In this document: positions 8,515 to 16,166 of the stretch, piece by piece
How positions within the stretch are numbered: the first letter of the stretch is position 1
Layout of the letters: each line of letters begins with the position of its first letter
Notes under the pieces: model-generated
What the model saw: only the letters and a program-made list of their open reading frames with translations
The model's database searches: none
Told to the model about the DNA's origin: nothing
Made by a program: the position numbers and the translations under genes
DNA from: Bacteroidota bacterium
Lineage (GTDB): Bacteria; Bacteroidota; Bacteroidia; B-17B0; B-17BO
Assembly (NCBI GenBank): GCA_025356715.1
Contig: JANXRU010000044.1
Location: 1 to 20,282, forward strand
DNA length: 20,282 nt
Direction of reading: 5' to 3'

Positions 8515-9261
8515 ATGTTGAAATCATTGTTTTTTATTGTCATATGGTTTAATCGTTTGCGTTTCGGCAAACATGGTTATTTCATAAGTTGTTTATTCAC
8601 GCTATTAAACCTACAATCGCAGGATAAAATACATGCAATCGAGCAATTAATTTCCGCTCAAAACTATACCGCAGCATTAGATAAAGCGAACATTATAATA
8701 ACAGAAACACCAAATAATGATAGCGCAATTTATTTAAAGGGATATATTCAATTAAAATTGAATCAATTAAAAGAAGCTAACTTAACAGTCAATTACTTGC
8801 AAAAAATAAATCCAAATTATTATGAATCATTTTATTTAAAAGGTTTAATTTATAGCATGAAAGGAAAGTATGCAGATGCTATTCAAAATTTCAATAAAGT
8901 AATATCAGCTAATAGTAATCATGAAAAAGCTTGGTATAACATGGCATTAGCCAAAGGTTTGTTAGAAGATTATTCAAGTGCAATTAAGGATTTAGACAAA
9001 TGTATTTCAATTAATTCTAATTACACGATGGCATTCTATAATAGAGCTTATTGGTATGAAGTTTCTGAAAATTATAATGCTGCTATACTCGATTATAAAA
9101 AAGCTATTAGTATTGATAAACATTACTCAGAAGCTTATGTCGCTTTAGCTTATGTTTATTCGAAAAATGGAGATGCTGAAAATGCCTGTGAAGTTTTAAA
9201 TACGGCAAAGAATGAAGGCATTGAAGCGGCTAATGATTTAATTCAACTTTTTTGTAAATGA
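8515..9261 (+). CDS. Tetratricopeptide-repeat protein, probably exported
   Basis: The 248 aa protein has about five or six TPR units from residue 36 onwards. Examples are GKYADAIQNFNKVISANSNHEKAWYNMA, EDYSSAIKDLDKCISINSNY and ENYNAAILDYKKAISIDKHYSEAY (given here in pieces of the repeat consensus). TPRs form protein-binding superhelices. The N-terminus up to about residue 35 is hydrophobic (LFFIVIWF, ISCLFTLLNLQSQ), compatible with a signal peptide or membrane anchor, though the arginine-rich NRLRFGKHG between the two stretches makes the exact start uncertain. Its last bases overlap the next gene (ATGA, 9258-9261), so translation is coupled to a T9SS cargo protein and its PorP/SprF partner. 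I infer it acts as an accessory or periplasmic scaffold for that pair. A C-terminal GDAENACEVLNTAKNEG unit is common in Bacteroidota TPR proteins. Confidence 0.85.
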   Translation: MLKSLFFIVIWFNRLRFGKHGYFISCLFTLLNLQSQDKIHAIEQLISAQNYTAALDKANIIITETPNNDSAIYLKGYIQLKLNQLKEANLTVNYLQKINPNYYESFYLKGLIYSMKGKYADAIQNFNKVISANSNHEKAWYNMALAKGLLEDYSSAIKDLDKCISINSNYTMAFYNRAYWYEVSENYNAAILDYKKAISIDKHYSEAYVALAYVYSKNGDAENACEVLNTAKNEGIEAANDLIQLFCK

Positions 9262-9809
9262 TAAAATGTATACATATAGGAATACTGATTTTAATGGGGT
9301 ACATCTCAGCCTATTCCCAAAACCTATCTGTTACCTTTTCTAAAACAGAAACCATGTGCGAACCTGGAAAAGCAGAGGTAACTATTCTATCGGGAGCCTT
9401 ACCTATAAGCATTGTATGGAGTACAGGAGGAATCATGAACTCTGTAAATCAATTACCTCCAGGAGATTACTCGGTTGAAATTAAAGATAATTTAATGAAC
9501 GATACCATAATCCAGTTTAAGATTGAAGACCTCATTTGCGAACCAACTCCTGAAAATCATTTCACCCCAAATGCCGATGGATATAATGATACTTGGTCAA
9601 TTAGTAGGCTAGAATATTTTCCTGATTTTGAATTATTTATCTATAATCGCTGGGGACAACTTATTCATCAGCAGGCTAATCAATATGTTCCATGGGATGG
9701 AAGAAGCTTAAACTTACCAACTCCCGACGCTACTTATTATTACGTTTTGTACTTATCAAAATCAAATAGAAAAAAAATTATAAAAGGTGATATCACTATA
9801 TTAAGATGA
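9258..9809 (+). CDS. Small T9SS cargo protein: SprB-like repeat plus type B sorting domain
   Basis: The 183 aa protein has a signal peptide (about 1-21, ending AYSQ) and a single SprB-like repeat (about 36-90) with the pattern GALPISIVWSTGG, then LPPGDYSVEIKDN. The rest is a gliding-motility-type C-terminal sorting domain of the type B (CHU_C) class (about 99-183). Diagnostic segments are HFTPNADGYNDTW, LFIYNRWGQLI, VPWDGR and ATYYYVLYL, ending KGDITILR. Type B domains send proteins through the T9SS and, in Flavobacterium, need a PorP/SprF partner; one is encoded directly downstream with a 4-base overlap. Cys34 and Cys94 bracket the repeat and could form a disulphide. SprB adhesins are usually thousands of residues with many repeats, so this is an extremely reduced version with almost no space for another function. 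Confidence 0.88.
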   Translation: MIKCIHIGILILMGYISAYSQNLSVTFSKTETMCEPGKAEVTILSGALPISIVWSTGGIMNSVNQLPPGDYSVEIKDNLMNDTIIQFKIEDLICEPTPENHFTPNADGYNDTWSISRLEYFPDFELFIYNRWGQLIHQQANQYVPWDGRSLNLPTPDATYYYVLYLSKSNRKKIIKGDITILR

Positions 9810-10765
9810 AGAACTATTATATATATATAATTTTACTTTATGGTATTCATTCATACTCGCAACAAACAGGGCAGTATACTCAATATACTTTTAATAAATA
9901 CGGATATAATCCAGCTGCCGCAGGAACTAACATTAATGCAAAACTAGAAATTATTACAGGCATAAGAAAACAATGGGTAGGATTTGATAATGCCCCTTCT
10001 TCCAATTTTTTTAGTGCAAATTATACGTTTAAGCCAGAAAGGAGCTATAAACGTTGGCATAACGTAGGAGTATATTTATCTCAAGAGAAAGCTGGAGTGT
10101 TTCATAATGTAGGAATATATGGTTCCTATACACTCCATATGCCATTAACAAAAAAATATAATATTTCCTTCGGTATTTTTGTAGGTGTTAAGAGATTTTC
10201 AATTGCAAACAATGCTATTTCACCTTCAGATCCAGTTGCTGTAACAACAAGTGCAACAGCCTTTTATGCATATCCTGATTTTATACCAGGAATAAGATTA
10301 TACAGTAAAAAAATGTTTTTTGATGTTTCCGTTCAGCAACTTTATAAAAACAGACAGGAACAAGGAGATAAGCAAATAGGCCATCAATCTTTTTTGACAC
10401 CACAAATATACCTTACTTATGGTAAGCGTTTCTTTTTAGAAAATGGATTTGTTCTTGTTCCTTCAGTAAATATACATTCTTCATTATCCAACATTCCAAG
10501 CTTAGAATTAAATGTGATGGCGTATTACAATAAACGAATTGGGCTTGGTGCATCTATTAGAAACAAAGATTTCATTTCTGGAATATTTCAGTTTAGATTT
10601 TTCAAAAACTGCACTGCTGGATTTTCTTATGACTATTCTATAAACCAGTTAAGTTCCACTGCACCGCATTCATTAGAATTAATGATAGGTTTAACACCTA
10701 TGATGATTATGGATGGTTCGGGCGGAAAACATAAAGTAGCAAGATGCCCAAATTTTGATTATTAA
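9806..10765 (+). CDS. PorP/SprF-family type IX secretion membrane protein
   Basis: This is an outer-membrane beta-barrel protein of the PorP/SprF family, which attaches or escorts type B T9SS cargo at the cell surface. The 319 aa product has a signal peptide (about 1-19, HSYSQQ) and the family's N-terminal signature QYTQYTFNKYGYNPAAAGT, followed by GIRKQWVGFDNAPSSNFFSANY. The rest alternates aromatic and polar residues as expected for barrel strands (KYNISFGIFVGVKRFSI, IGLGASIRNKDFISGIFQFRF). Length is typical (about 300-330 aa). It overlaps the type B cargo gene by 4 bases (ATGA at 9806-9809), which pairs the two products. It is more likely a dedicated SprF paralogue for this cargo than the core PorP of the secretion machine, since no gld, spr or por machinery genes are present here. 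Confidence 0.93.
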   Translation: MKNYYIYIILLYGIHSYSQQTGQYTQYTFNKYGYNPAAAGTNINAKLEIITGIRKQWVGFDNAPSSNFFSANYTFKPERSYKRWHNVGVYLSQEKAGVFHNVGIYGSYTLHMPLTKKYNISFGIFVGVKRFSIANNAISPSDPVAVTTSATAFYAYPDFIPGIRLYSKKMFFDVSVQQLYKNRQEQGDKQIGHQSFLTPQIYLTYGKRFFLENGFVLVPSVNIHSSLSNIPSLELNVMAYYNKRIGLGASIRNKDFISGIFQFRFFKNCTAGFSYDYSINQLSSTAPHSLELMIGLTPMMIMDGSGGKHKVARCPNFDY

Positions 10766-10873
10766 GAAGAAAATAAAAAGTTATTTCCGGATTTAATTAA
10801 AATATTAATATACTATTTCTTAATATTAAATTAACAATTACATATGTATATTAGGCAATCAAACTAATAACTT

Positions 10874-11278
10874 ATGGCAACTACAATTAAACAATTACTA
10901 GACAAAAACAAAAAAGCATTTGATAACAGCTACTATATTGAAGCGTTAAACCTCTCTTATATTCTTATAAATAAGGCATTAAAACAAATTATGAAAGATG
11001 AATTACATCAAGAAGCTATAGAACAAAAAATAAAAACAACAAATTTAATTAAGCATATAAAAAAAGAAATTATTTCTAATCCAGAAATAAAAACCAAGCT
11101 AACCAAAAAAGTAATAAAAGACATGGAGTTATTTATTACTCTTTATAAAGCAATAGGTAAAGAATTAAAATATCAATATCCAGAAAAGAAAATTAGTGAT
11201 ACTGCTCAGTTAGGCATCAATTGTATCATCATTTTGAACACAAGTTTAGTTAAAATTAAAAACAACCCTATTAATTAA
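10874..11278 (+). CDS. Small all-helical protein of unknown function
   Basis: I do not recognise this 134 aa protein. It is rich in Lys, Ile and Leu and predicted by eye to be almost entirely helical, with no signal peptide or membrane helix. The first half (KKAFDNSYYIEALNLSYILI, then NKALKQIMKDEL) resembles the first helices of HEPN-like proteins, in which a helix pair carries small residues in the pattern xxYxEALxLSYxLIxKAL. The RxxxxH catalytic motif of HEPN ribonucleases is absent, so any similarity would be to the non-catalytic group. The gene is a single unit: about 108 bases separate it from the SprF gene, and a strong terminator follows 52 bases after its stop. It could be a cytoplasmic scaffold or an antitoxin-like partner, but nothing in the context decides this. 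Confidence 0.7.
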   Translation: MATTIKQLLDKNKKAFDNSYYIEALNLSYILINKALKQIMKDELHQEAIEQKIKTTNLIKHIKKEIISNPEIKTKLTKKVIKDMELFITLYKAIGKELKYQYPEKKISDTAQLGINCIIILNTSLVKIKNNPIN

Positions 11279-11329
11279 TTCTCATATTATCTTATTTACA
11301 ATTCGACAAATAATCTAAAAACATAAACT

Positions 11330-11367
11330 AATCTAATTATTTAACTGATAATTAGATTTTTTATTTT
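11330..11367 (+). terminator. Intrinsic terminator after the small helical gene
   Basis: Perfect 11-bp arms AATCTAATTAT (11330-11340) and ATAATTAGATT (11348-11358) enclose a 7-base loop. The right arm runs into a T-rich tract (11357-11367). The stem is AT-rich but long, and it separates the 134 aa gene from the phosphatase gene. Confidence 0.85.
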
Positions 11368-11431
11368 GAGATAGGTGGTGTTTTACAAAACACTTCGAAT
11401 TCAAAAAATTATTCATAATAATAAACTAATA

Positions 11432-11450
11432 TACCTTTCACTTAAAGGTA
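11432..11450. repeat. 7-bp inverted repeat directly before the phosphatase start
   Basis: TACCTTT (11432-11438) and AAAGGTA (11444-11450) are perfect reverse complements around CACTT. The right arm ends on the base before the ATG at 11451. It could be an operator, or an RNA hairpin over the ribosome entry region. If translation starts at ATG 11475 instead, it would be an upstream operator near a poor -7 match (AATCTTTG, 11463-11470). Confidence 0.5.
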
Positions 11451-12266
11451 ATGTTGATTGGTAATCTTTGTAACATGAACCAATCATCTATGTTACAACC
11501 TACAATTACCGAACACGAAAGTAGCTTAATATACGCACAAACTATTCAGAATGGTTTGTTACCTAAATCAAGACATTTCGAGAAATTTTTTAAAGATTAT
11601 TTTGTTCTCTATCAACCACAAAATAAAATTGGTGGCGATTTTTATTGGCTTACAAAAAAAGAGGATACTTTATTTTTTGTTTTAGCTGATTGCACAGGGC
11701 ATGGTGTTTCAGGTGCCATGCTATCCGTATTAGGAATTAGTTTATTAAATTATGTAATACAAAAAGATTACAAGCAAGTTGGAGAGTATTTAACTGAGTT
11801 GGATAAAAAATGGATAGAAACATTTAATAATGAATTTATTGATGCTGAATTCAATAACGATTGGCTAGAGATTACCTTAATATCTTTTAATACTATAACT
11901 CGTGAATTTCAATATGCTTGTGGCGGTGGGGAATTTGCAATTCATCAAAACAATACTATACAATTATATAAAGGCAATAGTTATCCAATTGGAGGATGGC
12001 AACTTGAACAAAACAGAAGTTTTGATACATTTTATATAACGTTAGAAAAAAACGCGAAACTCTATTTTTTTTCAGATGGAATTAAGCATCAGTTTGATTC
12101 CAATAATTCAAAAAAATTTAGTCGAAAACGTTTATTAAATATTCTTAGTTATTATCAAAGTTTTACAATGAAAAACCAAAAAGAACTCATAGAATTTATT
12201 TTAAAAACTTGGAAAGAGAACGCAAATCAAACGGATGACATTTCTTTAATTGGAATAGAGCTTTAG
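11451..12266 (+). CDS. Stand-alone SpoIIE/RsbU-type PP2C serine phosphatase
   Basis: This is a metal-dependent (PPM/PP2C) protein phosphatase of the SpoIIE/RsbU class, which usually dephosphorylates anti-sigma-factor antagonists (STAS proteins) in partner-switching. The 271 aa product is essentially all catalytic domain. AQTIQNGLLPK (29-39) is the usual entry helix. Metal-binding acids lie in KIGGDFYW (Asp63), VLADCTGHGVSGAM (Asp80), FFSDGI (Asp209) and NQTDDISLIGI (Asp262/263). The QYACGGGEFAI segment (154-164) fits the family pattern YxxAGxxP in modified form. No sensor domain (GAF, PAS, TPR, 7TM) is attached, and no STAS or anti-sigma kinase gene is nearby. The start is uncertain: ATG 11451 gives the longest frame, and Met9 (ATG 11475) or Met14 would also leave the domain complete. 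A terminator upstream makes it a separate unit. Confidence 0.88.
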   Translation: MLIGNLCNMNQSSMLQPTITEHESSLIYAQTIQNGLLPKSRHFEKFFKDYFVLYQPQNKIGGDFYWLTKKEDTLFFVLADCTGHGVSGAMLSVLGISLLNYVIQKDYKQVGEYLTELDKKWIETFNNEFIDAEFNNDWLEITLISFNTITREFQYACGGGEFAIHQNNTIQLYKGNSYPIGGWQLEQNRSFDTFYITLEKNAKLYFFSDGIKHQFDSNNSKKFSRKRLLNILSYYQSFTMKNQKELIEFILKTWKENANQTDDISLIGIEL

Positions 12267-12271
12267 AAGTC

Positions 12272-12288
12272 AATGTTAATTTAACATT
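12272..12288. repeat. Perfect 17-base palindrome between phosphatase and receptor genes
   Basis: AATGTTAA (12272-12279) and TTAACATT (12281-12288) are perfect 8-bp arms around a single T. It lies 5 bases after the phosphatase stop and 89 bases before the receptor ATG. There is no T-run, so it looks more like a protein-binding site than a terminator. It shares ACATTAA with the larger palindrome upstream of the beta-helix gene. Confidence 0.6.
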
Positions 12289-12322
12289 AAATAATTTATG
12301 CAAAACAAGCTCAATTTTTAAT

Positions 12323-12352
12323 ATTAAGATAACGTCAGATTGACATTAAGAT
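12323..12352 (+). repeat. Direct repeat ATTAAGAT x2 at 22-base spacing, upstream of the receptor gene
   Basis: ATTAAGAT occurs at 12323-12330 and 12345-12352, exactly 22 bases apart (about two helical turns). GTCAGATTGAC, itself a short palindrome, lies in the middle register at 12334-12344. Tandem sites in phase with the helix are typical of OmpR/PhoB-like regulators. The receptor ATG is 25 bases downstream, so a factor bound here would overlap the core promoter. Confidence 0.4.
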
Positions 12353-12377
12353 TAAACAAACACAGTTTTTTTGTGCG

Positions 12378-15278
12378 ATGAAATTAACGCATATTATGTT
12401 CAAAAAACGATTACTATTTATTTTATTTTTAGGCTTAACAAACATAGTATTAGCTCAAACAGGGAAAATATCAGGTAAAATTATTGACGCAACTACAGGC
12501 GAAACTTTACCAGGAGCAACTGTTCTTATTGAAGGTACATTTAAAGGCGCAAGCGCGGATTTTGATGGAAACTTTAGTTTAAATAATGTAACAGTTGGCA
12601 CACACACATTAGTGATAAGTTATATTACATACGAAACAAAAAAAATTGCAGGTGTTAAGGTAAAAGATAATGACGTTACTATTTTGAATTTGACATTAGA
12701 CCAATCTACATCAGCAACGATGAATGTTGTAGAGGTTCAGGCAGAAATGAATAAAGAAAATACTAACACGTTATTAGTATTACAAAAAAACAGTTCTACA
12801 GTAAGCGACGGCATTTCTTCTGAGGCTATTAAAAAAACACCAGATAGAAGTACGAGCGATGTGATCAAACGCATTAGTGGCGCTACAATTCAAGATAATA
12901 AATTTGCGATTATCAGAGGGATGAGTGACCGATATAATGCAGCATTTATTAACGGCGCTCCATTGCCTAGTTCTGAAAGTGATAAAAAAGCATTTTCATT
13001 TGATATATTTCCAGCAAATATTTTAGATAATATTATCATTTTAAAAACGGCTACGCCAGATATGTCAGGGGAATTTGCTGGAGGAGTCATAAATATTAAT
13101 ACCAAAAGTATTCCTGAAAAGAATACACAAAGCATTTCAATTGGCGCAGGATATAATTTTCAAACGACTTTTAAAGATTTCAAAACTTACAAGGGTGGTA
13201 AAACAGATTGGTTAGGAGTTGATGATGGCACTAGATCATTACCAAGTGCATATCCAAACCCAGCATTTACAACGGATAAAAATCAACAAATTTCTGACGC
13301 CAAATTATTCAATTATGATTGGTCTTTACAAACAAAAAAGGCAATGCCTAATTTGAATTTTCAGTACATGTTAGCAAATGTTGGCAAGGTATTTAAAAGG
13401 GACATTGGAAGTGTATTAGCGTTAACATACAATAATAATACAAATACAACTTATACTACTCGCAGGGATTTTAATGAACAAGGCATAGACTATCCAGTTG
13501 ATAAACTTTCTGAATATAAGGATACAACCTTTTCAAATGTTGTATTAGCAAGTGCTTTGTGGAATCTTTCATACAAAGTTCACCCAAATCACCAATTTGG
13601 TTTTAAAAATTTATATAGTATCAATACGGAAGACAGAGTTATTACAAGAAAAGGGGCTACAGACATTGGCGCAAATACATGGGAAAGATCAAATGTAAGA
13701 TGGTTTACTCAAAACAAAATTTACTCAGGGCAATTTAATGGAGATCATTATATAGAAAAAGTTAAATTAAAAATTAAATGGGTAGCGGGATATAGTAATA
13801 TCAACAGAGAAACTCCCAATTTGAGACGGATGACTCGAGCAAAAAACACCTTACTAGAAAATGATTCTGTTCCTTATAATGCTGTTATTGGCAACCAAGG
13901 TGTTTCGCCTAGTAGTTGTGGCTCCATGTTATGGCAAAAAACAAATGAATCAATGAAGAGTATAAAATATGACATCAGTAAATCTTTTACTATAGGGAAA
14001 TCAAAGCACGAACTTCAAATAGGTGGTAGTCATATATTTAGAGAAAGGGCTTTTAATGCGCGCCTACTAGGTTACAATTTTTACACAAATGGTTCTAAAA
14101 TTTTTAAAAATGATAGCTTACTAACCTTAGATGATGCCAATATTTTTAACAGCGCTAATATTGGAATTGTAAATGGACCTGGTAAACGAGATGGCGGATT
14201 TTTAATGACTGAAGCAACGACTCCCCTAGATAGTTATAGCGCATCATCCATGTTGCACGCGGGATATGTCATGGGAGATTCCCGCTTTTTTGAAAACAAA
14301 TTACGATTTATATATGGAGCAAGATTAGAATCATATAGGCAAAAATTATCTACAATTATTTATGGTCTTCCTGGCACATCGGACACAACGGTCGTGGATA
14401 TTTTACCATCCATTAATTGTGTTTATGGCGTTACAGATAAAATAAATATTCGTTTAGCTTATTTTAATACAGTTGCAAGACCAGAATTTAGAGAGTTAGC
14501 TCCTTTTACTTTTTTAGATTTTACTACTAATTATCAAATTTCTGGTAATACGGATTTAAAAAGATCGAAAATTGATAATTATGATATAAGATTAGAATGG
14601 TTTCCTGGAGCAGGGCAAATAGTTTCTGTTTCAGGGTTCTATAAAAAAATAAATAATGCTATTGAACAAGTTTTAGACTTAGGCTCTTCAAATGCTATCA
14701 CATTTGCTAATTCTTCATTAGCCACAAACATTGGAGCTGAGTTGGAATATCGTTTTAAATTAAGCACATTGTTTGGAACTGATTCTTCCAAATTTTTATC
14801 CAATACCACTTTATTTTCAAACTTCGCTTATATTCATTCTAGAGTTGATAATACAAATTCAAATGGTGGAGAAATTCGTCCACTACAAGGGCAATCTCCA
14901 TACATTGTAAATGCAGGCTTACAATATTTAGATTCCGATAAAGGCTGGGGAGTTAGTATTTCATATAATTTAATTGGAAGACGAATTGTTATTGTTGGAG
15001 GACCGTCAGAACCAAGTATATGGGAAAATCCACGACATGTTTTAGATATTCAACTATCAAAAACATTTAAACAAAAATTTGAGTTGAAATTTAATATCCG
15101 TGATTTATTAGCTCAAAATCAAATCAGATACCAAGATATTAATGGTAATGGAAAATTAGATAAAGGGTCTGAAGCTCAAAATCAAAATTTAAGCCATAGT
15201 TATCAGTATGATAATATTTTTATGAATACGAAAGTGTCTCCTACTATTTCCTTTTCGTTATCATACAAAATTTATTAA
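12378..15278 (+). CDS. TonB-dependent outer membrane receptor with carboxypeptidase-regulatory-like domain
   Basis: This is a gated 22-strand-type outer membrane transporter driven by TonB/ExbBD. The 966 aa product has a signal peptide; the start could be ATG 12378 or, giving a tidier signal (MFKKRLLFILFLGLTNIVLAQ read in two parts), ATG 12396. An N-terminal carboxypeptidase-regulatory-like fold follows at about 28-113 (GKISGKIIDATTGETLPGAT, GNFSLNNVTVGTHTL). The plug domain is at about 140-245 (TPDRSTSDVIKRISGATI, FAIIRGMSDRYN, PDMSGEFAGGVININTKS). The barrel runs from about 250 to the final SFSLSYKIY with a terminal aromatic residue. The receptor ends 18 bases before a secreted CxxCH protein and is probably co-transcribed with it. 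No SusD-like partner is present, so it is not a classical SusCD glycan pair. The substrate is unknown. Confidence 0.95.
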   Translation: MKLTHIMFKKRLLFILFLGLTNIVLAQTGKISGKIIDATTGETLPGATVLIEGTFKGASADFDGNFSLNNVTVGTHTLVISYITYETKKIAGVKVKDNDVTILNLTLDQSTSATMNVVEVQAEMNKENTNTLLVLQKNSSTVSDGISSEAIKKTPDRSTSDVIKRISGATIQDNKFAIIRGMSDRYNAAFINGAPLPSSESDKKAFSFDIFPANILDNIIILKTATPDMSGEFAGGVININTKSIPEKNTQSISIGAGYNFQTTFKDFKTYKGGKTDWLGVDDGTRSLPSAYPNPAFTTDKNQQISDAKLFNYDWSLQTKKAMPNLNFQYMLANVGKVFKRDIGSVLALTYNNNTNTTYTTRRDFNEQGIDYPVDKLSEYKDTTFSNVVLASALWNLSYKVHPNHQFGFKNLYSINTEDRVITRKGATDIGANTWERSNVRWFTQNKIYSGQFNGDHYIEKVKLKIKWVAGYSNINRETPNLRRMTRAKNTLLENDSVPYNAVIGNQGVSPSSCGSMLWQKTNESMKSIKYDISKSFTIGKSKHELQIGGSHIFRERAFNARLLGYNFYTNGSKIFKNDSLLTLDDANIFNSANIGIVNGPGKRDGGFLMTEATTPLDSYSASSMLHAGYVMGDSRFFENKLRFIYGARLESYRQKLSTIIYGLPGTSDTTVVDILPSINCVYGVTDKINIRLAYFNTVARPEFRELAPFTFLDFTTNYQISGNTDLKRSKIDNYDIRLEWFPGAGQIVSVSGFYKKINNAIEQVLDLGSSNAITFANSSLATNIGAELEYRFKLSTLFGTDSSKFLSNTTLFSNFAYIHSRVDNTNSNGGEIRPLQGQSPYIVNAGLQYLDSDKGWGVSISYNLIGRRIVIVGGPSEPSIWENPRHVLDIQLSKTFKQKFELKFNIRDLLAQNQIRYQDINGNGKLDKGSEAQNQNLSHSYQYDNIFMNTKVSPTISFSLSYKIY

Positions 15279-15296
15279 TCGCTATATTTTTCAATA

Positions 15297-16130
15297 ATGA
15301 AAAGAAATTTTTATATCATCATTTTTTCTTTTCTAATTGTTTCATTTTTATCAGCATTTCAAATATATTACTCTAGTGGTTGCGCTTACCATTCAGGTTC
15401 TCCAGCTGATGGGTTAAATTGTGGAAACTGCCATGCAGGCGGTTTAATAACCCCAAGTATTACATTAATATTTACGCCTACTTTAGGTTTTGGTAATACT
15501 TATAATCCTAATACAACTTATACTATTTCTGTTTTAGGTTCTGGATATATTAAATACGGATTTGATTTAGAGATTTTAAATTCTAATAGTTCAATTGCTA
15601 GCTCGGTTACCGATTTTGGAATAATACAAACTAATCAATCCGACGAATATATAAATACTCCAACCACTGGGTATACTTATTCTGATATCACGCATTCGGC
15701 CTCAAATTCAACAGGATTTGATTTTATTTGGACAGCCCCATCAACAGGTACTGGTTACTTGTATTGTGCCTTATTAGGTGTAGATAACCATGGTAATACA
15801 AGTGGTGACAAGGTAAATACAAAAAATATAATATTAAGTAATGCTCAAACAAATTCAATAACTGAAAGTATTGATGATCTTGTTATTAAAACATTTCCAA
15901 ATCCAGTTATAGAAAAGGTCGTAGTTAATTATTCTCTATTGACAAATACAAAGGTATTGATTCAATTATATAATAGTAAAGCGCAACAAATACAAAGCCT
16001 CATTAATCAAAATCAGCAAGGAGAACAAGAATTATTAATTGATTTACCGCATCATATTATTTCTGAGATTTATTACCTTAAAATACAGCTAGGTAATCGA
16101 GTAATCACAAAAAAAATAGTTTCATTGTAA
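15297..16130 (+). CDS. Secreted CxxCH protein (choice-of-anchor V-like) with type A T9SS sorting domain
   Basis: The 277 aa protein has a signal peptide (about 1-21) and then SSGCAYHSGSPADGLNCGNCHAG (read in pieces), with Cys29, Cys42, Cys45 and His46. The CGNCH is a single CxxCH cytochrome-c-type heme-attachment motif, and this opening is the one I associate with proteins annotated as choice-of-anchor V domain. The middle part (about 50-185) is beta-rich and immunoglobulin/reelin-like (YNPNTTYTISVLGSGYIKYG, TGYLYCALLGVDNHG). Residues about 199-277 form a type A T9SS C-terminal domain: FPNPVIEKVVVNYSL, a central VLIQLYNSKAQQI, and YYLKIQLGNRVITKKIVSL at the end. It is therefore exported through the outer membrane. 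It follows the receptor gene by 18 bases. Whether heme is really attached, or the cysteines bind metal or form disulphides, is not known. Confidence 0.85.
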   Translation: MKRNFYIIIFSFLIVSFLSAFQIYYSSGCAYHSGSPADGLNCGNCHAGGLITPSITLIFTPTLGFGNTYNPNTTYTISVLGSGYIKYGFDLEILNSNSSIASSVTDFGIIQTNQSDEYINTPTTGYTYSDITHSASNSTGFDFIWTAPSTGTGYLYCALLGVDNHGNTSGDKVNTKNIILSNAQTNSITESIDDLVIKTFPNPVIEKVVVNYSLLTNTKVLIQLYNSKAQQIQSLINQNQQGEQELLIDLPHHIISEIYYLKIQLGNRVITKKIVSL

Positions 16131-16166
16131 TTTTCATATTAAGGTTATGTAAATAGCAATCCTTTT

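Noticed and set aside
10801..10827. AATATTAA and TTAATATT inverted repeat after the SprF gene, as a terminator
   Set aside because: A purely A-T stem of 8 bp without a T-run; such matches are expected by chance in this AT-rich intergenic DNA.
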